DNA of 64,000 nucleotides from Lytechinus pictus (Eukaryota; Echinodermata; Echinoidea; Temnopleuroida; Toxopneustidae), in the NCBI RefSeq assembly GCF_037042905.1, contig NW_026974140.1, positions 14,248,001 through 14,312,000 of the forward strand, given 5' to 3'. Shown one piece after another: positions 12,496 through 24,108 of the stretch; position 1 is the first letter of the stretch; the number at the start of each line of letters is the position of its first letter. A model generated the notes under the pieces. The model did not search any database, was not told where the DNA came from, and worked only from the letters and a program-made list of their open reading frames with translations. The translations under genes and the position numbers were made by a program.

Positions 12496-14620
12496 ATTCT
12501 CATATCTTCAAACATACCATATTCAATAATCATGATAATGTTGGCCTATAATAGTCCTACAGTGTATATCATGTTTTCTTCAGTCTTTCAAAATAAAGAA
12601 ATAAGATAACCAGATAATGGAGACCCGGATATGACTTTTTTTTTCGAGTGAGAGCTAACGCTTTCTATTATTCTCCGACGTATTCATTCCTTTTCTGGAA
12701 ATTTTTTTCCAGAAATATAGGCGGTCTTTAATTAAATAACAATTCCGTGTGCTCCTATACTTTCGTACATTTCAACCAACAAGAGAACGGAGTCCATAAA
12801 GACGAAACTGACGCCGAAAACTTTTTTTATGAAAAATATTTTATTGCCAAAAAATACAAAATGCTAGAATTGACTAGCATCTTCTTAGAATACCATCAAT
12901 ACGATCTATGATGTAATAATGTTTATGAGACCAAATTACGAAGGCCTGGTAAAAAAAATACTATATGAAAAAAAAAAAAAATTTGGCCTACTTATATCCC
13001 CATAGAAATCTAGCAAAGATTTCGTTATAAGGTTTCACTGCAAACAATGCTGCATCAAGGGATGCGGAACGGATTCAAAAGTGGGGATGGGTGGGGGGGG
13101 GGGGGGGGGGCTGACCGTGAAAAGAAAAACATTTTATACAGATAACTAGTAAGAGAGTGGGGCCCTAGCTCCCACCCCACCTGGTTCATCGGCCATCGAC
13201 CATATTCTCCATCCATCTGTTTCAGTACTGCGTGTCGAGCTGATCTTCATCTTGAAATCACAGTCGTGTATAGATAACCGGAAAAAAAAGACTGGTGATC
13301 TTTGGCGAGATAATTCTGTTGTTGTTTGACTATTCACTCCCTTTTATATATATTATCCTTCAACAAATATAATCTAGGTGGCGTTTCGTAAAGCTTTTCT
13401 TGAGTTACGCACGACTTTATACGCAATACTAAGACCTTTTATTAAGTCAGCTACATAATATAGATACACAATTTGGCAAAAAAAAAGTGTAGCTTTGTCT
13501 ACATTCAAGGGAAATTTATAACATATGCAAATGCACTCGTTTCACAGTCCACAGTCACTTCGACGCTTAAATCGAATCACATGACGATCCAAACTTGTAA
13601 TATGTTCCAAATAAAAGCTTTGGTGCATTTAATCAGGTCTCAACGTTCTCTTAAAACAATACAAGTGTCAAACGGATGGAATGAAGACTTACATCAAAGT
13701 ATATAGTCACTTAGTGTAGTGTGTGTGTCTTAACTTGATCGTACTTTTTTAGAGGGGAAAAGACAAATTTCAGCCAAAAAAGTAAAAAAGGTGTGAAATA
13801 GATCAGTGCTTTTTACCCAAACACGTCTTTAAATATAATAAAGGTATGGATTCTCATTCTTAATTGTCATAGTCTTTTACATGATGGATGCATGAGAAAT
13901 GTGTGGATGTGAACATATCGCATTAAGTTCGGACTGGGGTAATTTGAGCCAGCCAACATGTGGCAAGTTGAGCCATGGTAATTCTTATGGTAATGTATAA
14001 TATTAATAATAATACTAATAATAAAAACTTTTAAAAGCCATTGATATGCTGACAGAAAGGAGCAAATTCACATGACAGTTCGTTTACTTTTAGAGGATGT
14101 TAGTAATTATAGAGAATAACAAGTGAAAAGACTTTATATAAAAAATTGACACGCTGGTTCTTCCCGCATACATTGTACATAGTTTTGTGGCTCAATTTAC
14201 CCCACAGATGGGGCAAGATGAGCCATTTGACATCGGTTTTTTTTCAAAGGTGACAATAACTTTCAGTGTGGGGGTAGAAAGTTATATATAGGTGAAAAAT
14301 ATTTCCCAAGAATTAAATTTAAAGGCAAGGTACTTATTTTTACATGATTACTAGTCACCAACTCTAACATGCAAGATGCAAAAAGTGTCACAACTTATCC
14401 CGCCTTCCCCTAACCATCTGGAACAAAGTTATTGGAGATGGTTTTTCAACTGATTTGAGTAGGTATGGGTGTCAACATTTACCATTTCCATTTCCAATAA
14501 TTCTATTCCAGATTGGCTATTTTGGGGTCTAATTTAGGAATACTATCATGGGTGGGCCCTGGTAATGGTATAATGCACATACTCTATGCACAGAATATTC
14601 CAATAGAGAGAGAGAGAGAA
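12496..14620. other. Non-coding stretch with repeat debris
   Basis: No gene is recognised. A G-run lies at about 13092-13110. Near 13377-13430, 'GTTTCGTAAAGCTTTTCTTG' resembles the ends of the 'GTTTCATAAAGCTG' MITE family. At 13930-14225, several copies of 'CAAGTTGAGCC/CAAGATGAGCC' occur in a region I could not delimit. Confidence 0.4.
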
Positions 14621-14624
14621 AAAA

Positions 14625-14775
14625 AAATATATTATTATTATTATTATTATTTTATTCGGCATTTCAACAAAAACAGTTTACAATCAATTTACAAGAGAGT
14701 ATACAATTACAAGTGAAAAGGGATGTTTACAGAACAAGTCCAGGTTGCCTGGAAAAGGAAAAAGTTAAATAAATT
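14625..14775 (-). mobile_element. LINE 3' terminus with (AAT)n tail
   Basis: On the minus strand the sequence ends TGAAATGCCGAATAAAATAA followed by repeated AAT units (plus-strand ATT repeats at about 14630-14652). This is the usual form of a CR1/L2-like LINE 3' UTR and tail. No coding part is preserved. Confidence 0.5.
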
Positions 14776-14789
14776 ACTGTAGCCCGCAG

Positions 14790-15275
14790 GCTTTCCTCCC
14801 CGACCTGGACTTGTATGTTAACACCCCAAGAACGGCCCGTGAAATACAGGACACGGTATTCTTTACGATGCCCCCTTCAGCTTCCCAAAGCTAGAATTGA
14901 ACATAAAAGAAAATCTTTCGCATATGTCGGACCAAAATTATTTAATGCACTTCCTTCAAATTTACAAGTTTGTACCTCCTTGTTAGTTTTTAAAAAATTA
15001 TGCAAAGCCTTTCATACGAATTGATAAAGAGCGAAATGATATTCCATTGATTTACAATGCTATGTATGTTTAAATTGTCACTTCCCACTCTATATTTTGG
15101 TGTTAATTGTTTCTGATGTTAGATATTTTGTATTTTGTATTTTTGATGTTGTTTGTTGTTGTTGTTCATAGTTATCTTGACATGTATTTTAAACTGCAGG
15201 GCGCCTTTGTAAAGCAGTTTTAAGAACTGAACAGGCCTACCCTGCAGTATAAAATAAATAAAACAAAATAAATAA
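14790..15275 (+). mobile_element. 5'-truncated LINE: RT C-terminus, 3' UTR and A-rich tail
   Basis: The frame 14815-15024 encodes a 69-residue segment with LQLPKARIEHKRKSFAYVGP, then KLFNALPSNLQ and FKKLCKAF. This matches the pattern at the C terminus of CR1-clade reverse transcriptases (R...S...GP.LWN.LP..L....S...FKK.LK). A 3' UTR and an AAATAAATAAAAC-type tail follow to about 15275. It lies head-on to the minus-strand LINE tail next to it. Confidence 0.75.
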
Positions 15276-16094
15276 ATATAAATAATAAGAATAAAAACAT
15301 ATATATATATTATTATATTAATACAAACAATAATTCATATAGAAAAAGCATATTGAATTTGATATGTATAAGAACAATCAAATAGAGTGTGATTAGAAAT
15401 GTAATTACAGGACAACTTAAAGAAGGTGTAGTAAATTGGTATTTAGATATACATTTAAATAGGCCAGGTAAATATAAACTTTAAAATGAAGTACATTGTA
15501 TTGGGAAAAGATCTATAAGCAGTAAAAAAAAAAAAAAAAAAAAAAAAATAATAATAATAAGATTGGGAATTAATAACAAATGAAAATATGAATGTGAGAA
15601 TAATGTACCGGTAAATGAGTGTATATTTAAAAAGAAATTTGTCTTCTACAAACTTTGCAATTTTACTGTTTTCTTTTAGAAAGCCTTAATCATAAAGTAT
15701 GAAATACATAATCATAAAGTTTTACAATAAAATACACGAAAATGATAAACTCACCAACTGTTATGTACCCCAAAATTATGAATTTCTAGTGAGAGTCCTT
15801 GATTAGCACTTCTGCTTCCTTGTATAAGCAATGAGCCCTTCTACCAAAAGTATGCCACGCCTTGGGCTTGACCACAAGTTACTTTAGGTATTATTTTTAC
15901 AAGTCTTTAAATATTAGATTATAATTACTAGCCACCGTAACAACAGGTAACCAATCGTACATGAAGTCATGCGTAAGTTACGATCAGCTTAATGAAACGG
16001 CCCCAAGGAATATCGAATCATTACAAGATTCATCATGTTCATATTCAGATCTAAAAGGGTCAAACGACGATACACAGTCCTTTGAGTACAAGGG
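15276..16094. other. AT-rich flank between LINE tail and transporter A
   Basis: Contains a 29-base A-run near 15524-15549, ATA microsatellite, and a MITE-like fragment 'GTAAGTTACGATCAGCTTAA' near 15970. It includes the 3' flank, and probably the 3' UTR, of the minus-strand transporter gene that ends at 16095. No other gene is seen. Confidence 0.45.
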
Positions 16095-18972
16095 TCAACG
16101 ACTGTTCGATTCATCTGCTTGATGATCTTCAGTCTTATCTGAGTCCTTAGTATTCACCGTCTGCCTTCTCTTGAATAAGATAACCATGGCTGAGAAGAGT
16201 ATGAGACCTATCATTGACATCACTCCAAGAAAGATGAAAAGCATTTTACTGTTACCTGTTCGATCTTGGACGAAACCTGAAGGAATAACAAATACATATA
16301 TTATATCCAATTATGGACATTATCATGAGGATAAGCTACATTAATTATTCAGTGTTGAATCAGTAATAAAATGCATTTCCCTATCAAGGCGTTTGAGTGT
16401 GGGGGTGGGGTGGGGTTGTATCGTAGGCATCACCTCCCCTGAGAAGGAACTTTTCAAATCGTCAACTTTTATAAGCAGTAGACATAGTCGCTACCGCCAT
16501 CCCCATTAACCCATTCTCAGAGCAAGAACCTTCGTTTCATAATAAATGACAGAAAATGAAAATTCGACCCCCTAAAAAAATCATATTATCCATTAATTCA
16601 AAATTCCTAGATTTACATTTTCACTGAACCCTTGCAGAAAGTTGCTACGTTTCGTATTATAGAGCTTATACCCATCCACAATTCATAAAGTTGAAATGAA
16701 ACTTTTTAACATCAAAGAGGCAAGTGCATTATTCGCTCCATGATCCAACAAATTCAAATTCTTCAAAAATAGACAAATTGAGATGGACTCCTGGGGAGCG
16801 TTTTATGAAAGGACTTGTCGGACGTGTTATCCCACATATCCCATTTTATCAGACAGTTGCCATAGTAATAGTATTAATCATGTTCATAGTTACTCAAAAC
16901 CAAGGAAAGTTGTCAGATCTGACAACTTATCGGAAAAAATGTTGATGAAATGCTCCCCCGGATGACTAAATACGAAGAAAATGGCTTACCATACCTGAAA
17001 TGTAACCTGCAGAGATGTATCCGATACCCACAGCAAAGAAAAACAGATTGCCAGCATCAGGAAAGTTTTCTTTCTCAACGACTTCTGACAAAACAGCCTC
17101 TATAACTACATTCACCCCAAAGAGACCAAATCCGATAAAAAATGACATGACTAAAAGGTAGGCATAGGAAGAGTGAAGCACTTGTAAGAAGATCATGACT
17201 GCGTAAAGTGCCTGGTTCGCGATCCAGTAATATGGACTTAATTCGGGGCGGTAACGAAGACCAATGGACATAAGAATTGACGAAATGATCCCTCCAACCG
17301 CTCCAGATGTTGCAAGGAAGGTTCCTCGGGCAATGTCAATTCCTTGGTCTAAGGCATAAACGACGATGAAAAGCGCCCATCCACCTGTTACCAAGAATAA
17401 GAAGAAAACACATGGAAGGTAAAAGAGTGAGAAAAGTGGTTCCTTGATCAAGACATCGATGTGAAAAAAAGTCAGACATGGTGAAGGGTTCCTTCTGTGC
17501 AAAGGCCGGATGACTTCAATACCGTTTGCATGAGTCTTTAATAGAGAAGTTTCTGGTATATCTTTGGTGGGTGAACTTGTCAGTGTGTCATTGCAAACTT
17601 GTGGGCATTCCTTTAGTCTTGCACAGTTAGAAGGTACAGTGCACTCCTTCGATTCCAGTTCTGCTTCTCCATTTTGCATAAAGAAATTATCCTTCAGCCG
17701 ATGTCCGTATCTATCTTTCTGAGAATGGATTTCTTGGTCTCCTTTCTTTCTCTCATCTTGGTCGGATAATTGGGAGTACTTGGAGTTTTCGCGAGTTTCT
17801 TCTGGTGTTTTCACCAGAAGTGTCTCCAACTTAGTTAGATTATTCCGATCTTTGTCATCTAAAACAGATCTGCTTGTCTTTGGGACCTTCAGCACCTGAC
17901 CAATAGGTACCATGTTGAGGACGAGCGCTCCAAGTATCAGCAAGGCTCCGCTTAAACCATAGTGTTCCAAAAACTTCTCAGTAATTGGCGGTAATATCGC
18001 AGCACCGAATGGAATACCAAGAACAGAGATGCAACTGACGAAAGGGAAATCCTCCTGGTAGTATTCGTGCAACAGGACAAGGGCTTGAAGATTTATAACC
18101 GAGCAGCATAACCCTAAAAGAAACAAGAGAGGATAAAGCAAAATGTATTACAACGAGGTAAACTTCATGGCTAATCTTCAAAAGGGTCCATACAACCAAT
18201 CGATACAAAATTAAACCTTGCAACAAGAAGTCACTTAACATCCAAATTTCAGATTCATACAAACGTAAATTATGATCTGGGCACCAGGTAGTCATCATGT
18301 AACGCACAATTTACAGAAAACATTGAAAAGTAGCGATGTTGAATAGGTATCATTTCGTAAATGTAGGCTAGCTATTCAAGATTTTGTCATCAGAAGAATA
18401 ATTCGTTTATAAAACAAAATCTTTGACGATAGGGTACGTTGGCGATAATCTTGCCTTTAAAGTGGTGTAAAGCTGCTATCCGGAGTTACTACGCTGTCTT
18501 TCACTTATATCAAACTGTTAGGTCAAAACTCAAAAGGCCTACCTAAGGTGATGAAAAGGGGGCCTAAGATCAAGAGGTTTCGTGTGAAAGACGATGCGAC
18601 GAGCGAACATCCAGCCACCAGACCGCAAGATGACGTCAGAATCCGTGGATAGGGACATCGATGTAACATGATCTTTGCTATCGGAGCTGAAAAAATTAAA
18701 AGAGAATTTGAAAGGATTTGATACTTCAGGGCATACATGCAATGATCGGTAATCATGTTCTAAAGCCAAGCTGATCTTAACTCTTTCCAAAGTCAATCAA
18801 AATCAAATTCACATCCACATCTTCATATCTATTTAAAACTGAAATATTTTCCAGCGAAGTGCTTTCCACTTATTTTCTAATGATTTTTTTGATTAATTAA
18901 TTTATTTATTTATCTATTTATTTTTATTTTCATTTTTAATTATCATTTTTATTATTATTATTATTTTTTTTT

Positions 18973-19011
<39 letters not shown>

Positions 19012-20452
19012 TTTTTTTTTTTTTTTGGGGGGGGGGGCACTCTCCATGTTATGTTCATTTCAAGCATCAGGCATTAGTTCTCTTCATGTAACTGTTACTC
19101 TGTCAACATTATTTTTTACCTATATGGGGTGGGGTGTCCGAACACTAGAATTTTGAAGTCCTATTTTGGCTATGGATTACACAAAAAATATGAATTCAAT
19201 ATTGGAATGATGTAATCTCTTTTCAGTTTTGTTCTCAATAAATTGCTTAACAGTTTGTACACTGCAAAAACACCGGTTTTGATTTAACACCAGCCCGGAA
19301 TCTATATACACTGCAAAAACTCCGGTGTTGATTTAACACCAGCCCGGAATCTATATGTCCACACCAGAGAAGTGTTGAAACAACACCAGTTTGGAATCAA
19401 ACCGATGCTGTTTTATTACTAATTGGTGTTGTATAAACACCTATCTGGTGTTGTGTTAGACTAATCCCGAAACCGGTGTTGTTAACACTTCTCTGGTGTG
19501 GACATATAGATTCCGATTCAAAAGCCGATTAAGTGTAAACACGGTATATATGGCAAGTTCCCCCATGTCTGCGCGGTCTCCCAAGTCTGCGCACCCGCGT
19601 ATCTACGCGATTCTAGTAAAAGATGATACGCAACGAGCACGAACTTTACACATGCAATACATAGACAGGTATTCATTAAAAAATCCGACGCAAAATGGTG
19701 AAAAAATAATGAATTCTGGGCATTTCATGTGACGGCCTCGAAATACAGCCTTTCTCATCAAAATCCCCGAATCGTGTGCAAAGTGAATGAGTGCGCAGAC
19801 ATCGGGTACCATTTTTCAAGAAAATCCTATATTTTCTTTCATTTTTTAATGAAAAATTTGGTATACTTACTCTCAGTACTATAAGGAACATTATTATCAA
19901 AAATATTTTGTGACATAAGAAGAAATTCATGTTAAATCTTAACTCAAATTGTTAGGTGCGCAGACTTGGGGCCCACCATCATACCTTTTTTTTTCAATCT
20001 CAAAATGACTGCCCGAGTTTTTTCAAAGAAAATCCTATATTTCTTTCAAATTTTAAGGAGATATTTGGTACACTTACTCATGATAACATAAGGAACATTA
20101 TTAACAGAAAGATTTTGTGAAATAAAAAGAAGTTCATGTTAAATTTTAACTCAAATCGTTAGGTGCGCAGACTTGGGGACCACCATCATACATCCTAACT
20201 TAGACACATGAAATTAGTGTGCAGATATTATGTCCCCTTTAATAATGAGATAAAATAGAACGATATCTTACATCCGAGACACATAGCAGCTAATGACAGT
20301 GATGTGATGATACCAACAATGGCGTTCGATGTCTGAAGCTGTTCTTCCAGTTCGGGAACGAGGACACCAAATGACTTGGCCAGTCCAATCTCCAAGCAGT
20401 AGAAAAAAAACCTCGCAGCGAGGATTACCCTCGCTCCCGATCTTCTTACCAT
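16095..20452 (-). CDS. SLC16/monocarboxylate-transporter-like carrier, paralogue A (4 coding exons)
   Basis: Predicted plasma-membrane carrier of the major facilitator superfamily, closest in pattern to the SLC16 group; the substrate cannot be read from sequence. Minus-strand exons: 20272-20452 (starts at ATG), 18543-18686, 16995-18113, 16095-16276 (stop). All introns are GT-AG and phase 1. The total is 1626 nt, giving 541 residues. Helix 1 and loop: IGLAKSFGVLVPELEEQLQT. Helices 3-6 include 'LCCSVINLQALVLLHEYY' and 'GLSGALLILGALVLN'. A hydrophilic loop of about 120 residues separates the two six-helix halves. The second half includes VTGGWALFIVVYALDQGID and 'ARGTFLATSGAVGG'. The last exon is a final helix followed by KRRQ and a charged tail. 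The classic DGGWGW helix-1 motif of MCT1-4 is absent, which suggests an atypical SLC16 (MCT9/12-like). A tandem paralogue with the same exon structure lies ~24 kb away. Intron 1 contains foldback and tandem repeats. Confidence 0.88.
18890..19036. repeat. Low-complexity TTTA/ATT microsatellite and T/G homopolymers in intron 1 of transporter A
   Basis: (TTTA)n and (ATT)n tracts are followed by a T-run and an 11-base G-run near 19027-19037. The T-run/G-run pair recurs beside several hAT-like ends in this window, so this may be one end of a decayed element. Confidence 0.7.
19258..19515. mobile_element. Foldback MITE in intron 1 of transporter A
   Basis: A left arm with GGAATCTATATGTCCACACC then AGAGAAGTGTT (about 19345-19375) is mirrored by AACACTTCTCTGGTGTGGAC then ATATAGATTCC (about 19484-19513). 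Repeated GGTGTT / AACACC motifs lie between. The outer left part is itself duplicated in tandem: 'ACTGCAAAAAC.CCGGT' twice at a ~50-bp spacing from 19259. No coding capacity. Confidence 0.75.
19550..20192. repeat. Diverged tandem duplication (~205-bp period) with 'GTGCGCAGACTTGGGG' ends
   Basis: Two copies, 19816-19983 and 20023-20192, share the order AAAATCCTATAT, TTTGGTA.ACTTACTC, AAGGAACATTATTA, TTCATGTTAAAT, TTAGGTGCGCAGACTTGGGG and CCACCATCATA. A related 'CCCAAGTCTGCGCACCCGCG' lies in inverted orientation at about 19579-19598, so the whole may be an inverted-repeat element whose right end was duplicated. Confidence 0.65.
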
Positions 20453-21082
20453 CTCGATCTTGATCCTATATCCCAGATCTCGTTATAAATTATCTCGACT
20501 CGTGAAGACCGACGCTAACGAATTTTCTGACTCTGCAAAATCTGTATTCTCGCCATCAATATACGTTTCTGTATTGTTATAGATAAAAGGAAGAAACGTT
20601 CTTGGGTTAGTAACACATCCATGACTCATGTTAATAAACAATAATTGATGCGAGGATCGAGATGAAAATAAGTGATATACTGACTTGAAACGGCAACACT
20701 TGAATTACTGTTTTCTGTCATACATGAAGAGAATACGTATCTCAATAAATTTGCCTGTCAAATAATGCCATCGCGTATCGCTAGCCGAATATTTTGATAT
20801 TCAGTAAGCATGAACAGAATGCAAATGGAAACTCGAATCGCGAGCAAAATAATTTGTGCATAATATCGTAGTGGGCAGAGTATCTCACTTAACAGGGAAT
20901 GTGAACGCGAAGTGTGAGCGAAATTTTCATTATGTAATGACCCGATATTTTTTTTTCATTTTCCAACTATCCCCTTCCTTTATTTTATTCATATTTTGTT
21001 TTCTTATTATCTTGCTCTCATTTTTATTTTACATAATTACTTTCTTCTTTGTGCAGCGCGAAGCACGCGGCGGGTGCAGGGG
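20453..21082. other. 5' flank of transporter A
   Basis: Expected to hold the promoter and 5' UTR of transporter A (minus strand), but no clear TATA or initiator could be assigned. At about 20830-21065, degenerate copies of the GCGAGCG/GCGAAGCGCG motif family ('AACGCGAAGTGTGAGCG', 'CAGCGCGAAGCACGCG') appear. Confidence 0.4.
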
Positions 21083-21090
21083 TCCAGGAA

Positions 21091-21150
21091 CAGTGGCGTA
21101 CCTAGGATTTTCCACAGGGGGGGCAAAACTGTCCGCCAAAAAATTAGACA

Positions 21151-21185
<35 letters not shown>

Positions 21186-21232
21186 TCTTCGATCACAAAT
21201 AAAGGATTTCGTTCCAGAAAAAAATTGACAAG

Positions 21233-21278
<46 letters not shown>

Positions 21279-21547
21279 TCTTCGATCACAAATAAAGGAT
21301 TTCGTTCCAGAAAAAAAATTGACAAGCAAAAAAAAAAAAAGCAAAAAAAAAAAAAAGCAAAAAAAAAAAAAAAAAAGAAAAGGGTCTTCAAGCTCGTCAG
21401 GGGGTAATAAAGGTCTTAAAGTTCGTCAGGGGGGCAAAAAAGGTTTTTCAAGCCCGTCAGGGGGGGCAAAGATACGTTTTTGCATGGGTTGTGACTCGTC
21501 AGGGGGGGCAGAGTGCCCCCCCTGCCCCCCCCGTAGGTACGCTAGTG
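21091..21547 (+). mobile_element. hAT-type MITE with 8-bp target duplication
   Basis: The left terminus CAGTGGCGTACCTAGG and right terminus CCGTAGGTACGCTAGTG are inverted copies. The flanking TCCAGGAA is present on both sides (21083-21090 and 21548-21555). The interior is long A-runs with a repeated 'GGTCTTCGATCACAAATAAA' block and 'AAGCTCGTCAGGGGGG' units. The long lysine-rich and phenylalanine-rich open frames here are homopolymer artefacts. A relative in opposite orientation sits at about 33003-33335. Confidence 0.9.
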
Positions 21548-21555
21548 TCCAGGAA

Positions 21556-22264
21556 GCAAAGCCCTTGGCAGCAGAATTGTGATATCTCTCGACGGCATTT
21601 TGTAAAAAAAAATGAAATCAACATCCTAAAGTTGCCAAGTTTTTTTGAAAGGAAAATGGGGAAATGCGAGCTAGCGTAGAAAGTGCATGAGCTTGGAAAT
21701 TTGCGCGCATTTTCAGACTCAAATATAGTTTTTTCATTATTTTTGTGTTTCTAGTCTTTTCACTACCTTTCGTTAAATATCTTGTAACATTGCACAGAAG
21801 GGTAATTAACAAATCCCCGTTCGCCCTTAGAAGCATGGGTGTAGAGTCACCGCCAAGATGTTTATTGAAATTGGGTTCTAATAATTATGGAGAGATTTTT
21901 GGTGCGAAAAAAACTTTTTTATTGGTCGTCAATTTTTTCTGAACAAAATCGCATTGGGAAAGAGTTTAAACTTTATGTATTTCCCATAGTAAACACTGCC
22001 CTTTTTCACTATTCTATATAGGTTTTAATATTTCTTTGTTTAAGCTTTATTTCAGTTAATTGTTATATTTTTCCTCTTTCCTTCTTCTTTCTTCACTCCT
22101 TCTTTCTTTCTCCTTGTGTTCTTCCTTTATTCCATTTTGTTCTTTCTCTCTTTCTTTTATTTAGGGGGGGGGGGGCGTCCCCTACCTTCAAAAATTTAGG
22201 GGGACGTGTCCCCCCTGTTCCCCCCCCCCCCCGCTTCCGCCCGTTCCACCGCCGTCGCATCGAG
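21556..22264. other. Non-coding spacer with pyrimidine-rich tract
   Basis: No gene is recognised. There is a CTTT-rich pyrimidine tract at about 22070-22155, and G- and C-runs at about 22166-22235 ('GGGGGGCGTCCCC', 'GGGGGACGTGTCCCCCC') that look like a hAT-type end without a partner. Confidence 0.4.
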
Positions 22265-22267
22265 CAT

Positions 22268-22373
22268 GGAGTAGTCTAGTTCTAGACGATATTAAACGAA
22301 TTTATTTGCACCGATATATACGTTCTATTCCGTGCGTACGCCCAGCCGAGTGTGCGCGCAAAACCGAGAACCT
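22268..22373 (+). repeat. Left part of the host repeat split by the giant foldback
   Basis: About 104 bp starting near 'AGTCTAGTTCTAGACGATAT', with 'GGTGCAAATAAATTCG' (complement here) and 'TTTTGCGCGCACACTCGG' (complement here). It is matched in reverse complement at 35127-35230. It ends with GTACTC (22374-22379) just before the inserted element. Confidence 0.85.
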
Positions 22374-22379
22374 GTACTC
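22374..22379. repeat. Left 6-bp target-site duplication GTACTC
   Basis: Directly precedes the left terminus TATGGAACGCGG. It is identical to 26824-26829, and a single copy is found at the paralogous unoccupied site (GAGTAC on the plus strand, 35121-35126). Confidence 0.85.
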
Positions 22380-22609
22380 TATGGAACGCGGAAAGGCTAA
22401 AATTTGATCACTGTCACTTTTGATTTGATGGACCTCCGTACCAGCCATCATCAAATCAAGTGCAGCCATCAGTAAATCAAAAGTGGCCATCATCATATCA
22501 ATTTTCAGCATCATATCCCTCTGTACCAGCCATCATCAAATCAGTTTCTAACATCAAATCAATGTTGTCCTTTCGGCGTTCCTGATGTGCGCGCCAAAAG
22601 GACACCTGT

Positions 22610-23855
22610 AAGTTGATGGCAGCCACTTTTTATTTGATGACGGTTACTTTTGACTTGATGACGGCCACTTTTTATTTGATGACGGTTACTTTTGACTTGA
22701 TGACGGCCACTTTTTACTTGCTTTTTATTTGATGACGGTTACTTTTGACTTCATGACGGCCACTTTTGACTTGATGGCGGCTGCTTTTGATTCGATGATG
22801 GCTGCTTTTGATTTGATGATGGCTGCTTTTGATTCGATAGTGGCCACTTTTGATTTGATGATGGCTGCTTCTGATTTGATGATGGTTGCTTTTGATTCGA
22901 TAGTGGCCACTTTTGAACTGATGATGGCCACTTTAGATTTGATGATGGTCACTTTCAATTTTTTTATCGCTTTTCATTTGATGGTCACTTTTTGTTTGAT
23001 GGTCACTTTTTATTTGATCACTTAATTTGATGGTCACTTTTTATTTGATGGTCACTTTTTATTTGATGGTCACTTTTTTGTTGGTCACTTTTTATTTGAT
23101 GGTCACTTTTTATTTGATGATCACTTTTTATTAGATGATCACTTTTTATTTGATCATCACTTCTTTGACGGTCACTTTTTATTTGATGGTCACTTTTTAT
23201 TTGATGCTAACTTTTTATTTGATGCTCACTTTTAATTTGATGGTCGCTTTTTATTTGATGGTTATTTTTTATTTGATGGCTACTTTAAATTTGATGATCA
23301 CTTTTTATTTGATCATCACTTTTTATCTGATCATCACTTCTTTGACGGTCACTTTTTATTTGATGGTCACTTTTTATTTGATGCTCACTTTTCATTTTAT
23401 GCTCATTTTTCATTTGATGCTCACTTTTAATTTGATGATAGATTTTTATTTGATGGTCACTTTTTATTTGATGGTCACTTTTTATTTGATGCTCACTTTT
23501 CATTTGATGCTCACTTTTTATTTGATGGTCGCTTTTTATTTGATGGTCACTTTTTATTTGATGGTCACTTTTAATTTGATGGTCACTTTTTTGTTGGTCA
23601 CTTTTTATTTGATGGTCACTTTTTATTTGATGATCACTTTTTATTAGATGATCACTTTTTATTTGATCATCACTTCTTTGACGGTCACTTTTTATTTGAT
23701 GGTCACTTTTTATTTGATGCTAACTTTTTATTTGATGCTCACTTTTAATTTGATGGTCGCTTTTTATTTGATGGTTATTTTTTATTTGATGGCTACTTTA
23801 AATTTGATGATCACTTTTTATTTGATGGTTACTTTTTATTTGATCGTCACTTTTT
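22610..23855 (+). repeat. Minisatellite array, left arm (21-bp then 18-bp units)
   Basis: The outer part (to about 22960) has 21-bp units based on TTTGATTTGATGATGGCTGCT. The inner part has 18-bp units based on TTTTTATTTGATGGTCAC with variants GATGCTCAC, GATGATCAC and GACGGTCAC. A block of about 150 bp starting at 23150 ('TTTGATCATCACTTCTTTGA' onward) recurs at about 23660, showing a ~510-bp higher-order repeat. Because 18 and 21 are multiples of three, long stop-free frames arise on both strands; I do not treat them as genes. Confidence 0.9.
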
Positions 23856-23973
23856 ACAGTACGTGCGCATAAACGTGTCGCAGTGAGCATGCACTGAGCA
23901 AATCCTCATGTACGTACGTATAGCTAGCGCGCTCTTTTTGCTTCCGAGAATTGAAGTGCAGGTATATGTATAT

Positions 23974-24108
23974 GTCACACCTGGAACACATTTAATGATG
24001 CAAATTTGCACCTTTCAGAAAAATAGGTGCAATTAAGCTGTACCTTTTAAGGTGATTTCTTTTCTGAAAGGTGCAAATTTGCATCATTAAATGTGTTCCA
24101 TGTGTGAC
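23974..24108. repeat. Near-perfect hairpin (~135 bp) inside the giant foldback spacer
   Basis: Left GTCACACCTGGAACACATTT, continuing AATGATGCAAATTTGCACC, is mirrored by GGTGCAAATTTGCATCATT, then AAATGTGTTCCATGTGTGAC. The loop is about 40 bp. It abuts the inner end of the left arm exactly and is not present at the right arm's inner end, so it looks like a small foldback inserted at the arm/spacer border or a spacer feature of its own. Confidence 0.8.

Noticed and set aside
20856-21582. Long lysine-rich and phenylalanine-rich open frames
   Set aside because: They are translations of A-runs and flanking MITE sequence inside the hAT element at 21091-21547; no codon structure or domain.
22610-23855. 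Possible CRISPR-like regular repeats
   Set aside because: Units are contiguous minisatellite repeats with no unique spacers, and the DNA is clearly eukaryotic.
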